Source of the DNA: Erysipelotrichaceae bacterium | GTDB taxonomy: Bacteria; Bacillota_I; Bacilli_A; ML615J-28; CAG-313 | DNA: 64,000 bases | Direction: 5' to 3' | Assembly: GCA_015059015.1 (NCBI GenBank) | Contig: SVBG01000006.1 | Span: 62,001-126,000 of the forward strand | In this document: positions 62,048 through 64,000 of the stretch, one piece after another | How positions within the stretch are numbered: position 1 is the first letter of the stretch | Layout: each line of letters begins with the position of its first letter | Program-made: the position numbers and the translations under genes | The notes under the pieces: generated by a model | What the model saw: only the letters and a program-made list of their open reading frames with translations | Databases searched by the model: none | Told to the model about the DNA's origin: nothing

Positions 62048-64000
62048 ATGAGTAAAAAGGTAGAAAATATATTAAAAAAATCATTATATGTACATAAAGA
62101 AATGTTTGATGATGAAAAGAATTCTGCACTTTATAGATGGAATAATAAAGAAGTATTAGATAAAGTTTTATTATATAATGGTGATACGTTAGATAATGTA
62201 ACTGCAAGTTCTTGTGTAGAGTTATCTCTTTCTAATGAAGTATCTAATAGTAGTTTAAAACTAAGTTTATCAACAGATATTGAAAATGTAATTCCTCGTC
62301 CTTGGCCAAGTGTTAGGATTAAGTTAGGTGGAATGGATTTAACTAAATATAACCGTATTGCGTTTAATATTTATATAAGAAGTACTGGATATCAAAATCA
62401 TTATTTTCAATTTAGTATTGGAAATGTTGGAGCTATGGAACATCACTCACCAAGTTTAAATCCAAATAAGTGGAATTATTGTTTCTTTGAAGTTGGAGAT
62501 GTTGAAAGAGATAAGTGTGAAGAAATTGTTATTGGTCCATGGCTTATGGGAACTCCGCCTGAAGGACTTCCATCTTATGAGATTTTTATTGATAGTGTTT
62601 ATGTAGAATTAGTTGAGCCTGATTATGTTGAAGGATGGGATTTAAGTGATCGTATTGCATATTGTCATGCTGGGTATTTTAAAGATAGTAAAAAACTAGC
62701 ATTAACAAGTGAAAAAATTAGTGATAAATTTGAAATTTTGAAAGATAATAATATTGTTCTTTCTAAAGATTTTGAAAAAGTAGAAACTGAATTAGGTGTT
62801 TTTTATCAAATGGATTTTAGTGAAGTTACTGATGAAGGTACATATGTTATTAAATATGGTGATATTATTACTGGTGAGTTTTTAATTAGTGATGATTCTT
62901 ATGATGAATCAATTTGGAAGAGTGTTAATTTCTTAAGATTGCTTAGATGTGGTGAAGATATTGCTGGTGTTCATAGTGCGTGTCATTTAAATTGTCGTAC
63001 GCTGCATCCAGATGGATCAAGTGTACCTAATTTTGGTGGTTGGCATGATGCAGGTGATGTATCACAATTTGAAATTCCAACTGCTGAAATGGCTCATGCG
63101 ATTATAGATTTAGCATTTGCGGTAAAAGATAAAGATTATTTAATGTATGAAAGATTGCTTGAAGAAGCAAGAGTTGGTATTACTTGGCTACTTAGAACTA
63201 GATTTGGCGATGGTATGAGAGCACTTGCTATAACATATTCAATTTGGCGTAAGAATGTATTAAAACCTGATAATAAAACTGTTTATAGTAATTTTGCAGA
63301 AAATGGTCCATTTGAAAATTTTTGTGCCAGTGCTGCACTTGCAAAAGCTTATCTTGCATATAAGGATGAAGATGAAGTGTTTGCAGATTGGTGTTTAAGA
63401 GCAGCTAAAGAAGATTTTGAATTTGCAAAAGATGGATATGAAAAAGGTATTTATACTAAACGTTGGGGACCAAATATAGATTCTCAAGTATGTGGACATG
63501 GATGTATTGCAGCCTGTGAGTTATATAAATGTACTAAAGATTCACATTATATTGATGTTGCAGCAAGTTACGCAAAAGTAATTCTTGCTTGTCAGCAAAG
63601 TACTGATCCAGATTGGGATATTCCTTTAAAAGGTTTCTTCTATGAAGATAAAGAACATAAATGGATGTTAACATATGAACATCGCGGACATGAACAATCT
63701 CCTGTTCAAGGGCTTGCGATGCTATGTGAATTAGCAAGTAATCATGAGGATTATAATAACTGGATAAATGGCTTAAAACTATATCGTGAATATGTTCTTG
63801 ATTCAATGATATTAACTAAACCATATGGACTAGTTCCTGGTCATGTTTATATATTAGATAAGTTAAATAGTGATAGATTTACTATTCCATCAAGTTATGG
63901 AACGATTCCTGAAGGTATGGAAATACTAAAGAATCAAGCTAGAAGTGGGAAAAAGTTGGCTGACAATGTTTATTTAAGAATCTTCCCTGTAGCTGTTCAG
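62048..64000 (+). CDS. Glycoside hydrolase family 9 enzyme, cytosolic type (3' end beyond window)
   Basis: An open frame of 651 codons runs from ATG 62048 to the window edge. It starts MSKKVENILKKSLYVH without a signal peptide. About 200 residues of a jelly-roll-like domain come first, then an Ig-like N-terminal cellulase domain (about 205-300) and the GH9 (alpha/alpha)6 domain with GGWHDAGD, where the DAGD aspartates hold the catalytic base. The acid Glu should lie beyond the window. Exported GH9 cellulases have signal peptides; relatives without one act on short beta-glucans or chitosan sugars in the cytosol. It probably hydrolyses imported beta-linked oligosaccharides. Confidence 0.88.
   Translation, partial: MSKKVENILKKSLYVHKEMFDDEKNSALYRWNNKEVLDKVLLYNGDTLDNVTASSCVELSLSNEVSNSSLKLSLSTDIENVIPRPWPSVRIKLGGMDLTKYNRIAFNIYIRSTGYQNHYFQFSIGNVGAMEHHSPSLNPNKWNYCFFEVGDVERDKCEEIVIGPWLMGTPPEGLPSYEIFIDSVYVELVEPDYVEGWDLSDRIAYCHAGYFKDSKKLALTSEKISDKFEILKDNNIVLSKDFEKVETELGVFYQMDFSEVTDEGTYVIKYGDIITGEFLISDDSYDESIWKSVNFLRLLRCGEDIAGVHSACHLNCRTLHPDGSSVPNFGGWHDAGDVSQFEIPTAEMAHAIIDLAFAVKDKDYLMYERLLEEARVGITWLLRTRFGDGMRALAITYSIWRKNVLKPDNKTVYSNFAENGPFENFCASAALAKAYLAYKDEDEVFADWCLRAAKEDFEFAKDGYEKGIYTKRWGPNIDSQVCGHGCIAACELYKCTKDSHYIDVAASYAKVILACQQSTDPDWDIPLKGFFYEDKEHKWMLTYEHRGHEQSPVQGLAMLCELASNHEDYNNWINGLKLYREYVLDSMILTKPYGLVPGHVYILDKLNSDRFTIPSSYGTIPEGMEILKNQARSGKKLADNVYLRIFPVAVQ

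Noticed and set aside
63534-63806. Minus-strand 90-codon frame
   Set aside because: It lies opposite the GH9 coding sequence, which has clear family motifs in the + frame; it is a shadow.
1-64000. Mycoplasma/Spiroplasma genetic code with TGA as Trp
   Set aside because: TGA ends the genes at 42975 and 56170, Trp is encoded by TGG throughout, and wall-active enzymes are present.

Overview
The window comes from an AT-rich (about 30% GC by eye, not computed), low-GC Gram-positive bacterium. Signs of this are strong AGGAGG-type ribosome binding sites, a T-box leader, Gram-positive lipoproteins, PerR, a met NIQ transporter and peptidoglycan hydrolases. TGA is used as a stop codon (genes ending at 42975 and 56170), so the mycoplasma code does not apply. 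A bifunctional AdhE, rubrerythrin, a PerR-type regulator and a CoA-disulfide-reductase-like flavoprotein suggest a fermentative, oxygen-sensitive anaerobe, probably a gut or rumen member of Bacilli or an Acholeplasma/Erysipelotrichia relative. The taxon is inference only. Apart from the partial regulator at 1-166, every gene is on the + strand, which fits one replication arm transcribed along the leading strand.

Layout. 1-4432: XRE-type and MarR-type regulators diverge; the MarR gene leads a heterodimeric ABC multidrug exporter. 4505-8462: DEDDh exonuclease, PlsC-like acyltransferase with a zinc ribbon, SIS-domain protein, M29 aminopeptidase. 8481-9981: 33-bp tandem repeats, then a DUF4143 AAA ATPase broken by two one-base deletions. 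10069-15867: VWA lipoprotein, another lipoprotein, M3 oligopeptidase, small membrane proteins, a helical protein of unknown function. 15987-20813: a 1608-residue surface lipoprotein with InlB-type repeats, Ig-like domains and a C-terminal amidase. 20949-23759: a methionine T-box and metNIQ. 23832-26332: an unidentified structured leader ending in a terminator, then an amino-acid ABC operon whose binding protein looks circularly permuted. 26453-30243: kinase plus HD pair, threonine aldolase, Y-family polymerase plus YolD-like protein. 30293-34617: AdhE with a coupled kinase-fold protein, then PlsC.

34806-36227: an AlbA_2 regulator whose promoter carries a perfect inverted repeat, the same 12-mer being repeated inside its own coding sequence. 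36480-42565: nucleoside phosphorylase, a second heterodimeric ABC exporter, DUF362-ferredoxin, lipoprotein. 42661-45979: small protein, DUF5662 and a three-gene membrane module (DUF697 plus two paralogues). 46072-48735: peroxide-defence cluster (perR, rubrerythrin, rhodanese-fused CoA-disulfide reductase). 48811-56170: an attenuator-like leader, a 2142-residue RHS/YD protein and a coupled lipoprotein. 56305-60825: Ig-like/NagZ lipoprotein, P-loop kinase, YdcF-like protein. 60917-62047: a membrane gene with an in-frame stop, and a probable small RNA gene. 62048 to the end: a GH9 enzyme without a signal peptide, running off the window.

How they fit together. The surface amidase and the NagZ-type lipoprotein both target peptidoglycan and share the same Ig-like modules. 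MetNIQ and the second amino-acid transporter each sit behind a leader RNA with an intrinsic terminator. The RHS protein also follows a leader with a terminator and a perfectly complementary upstream arm. Leader-based termination is therefore a recurrent control mode here. The most unusual items are the AlbA_2 operator/coding repeat, the RHS leader, the permuted binding protein and the DUF697 membrane module.
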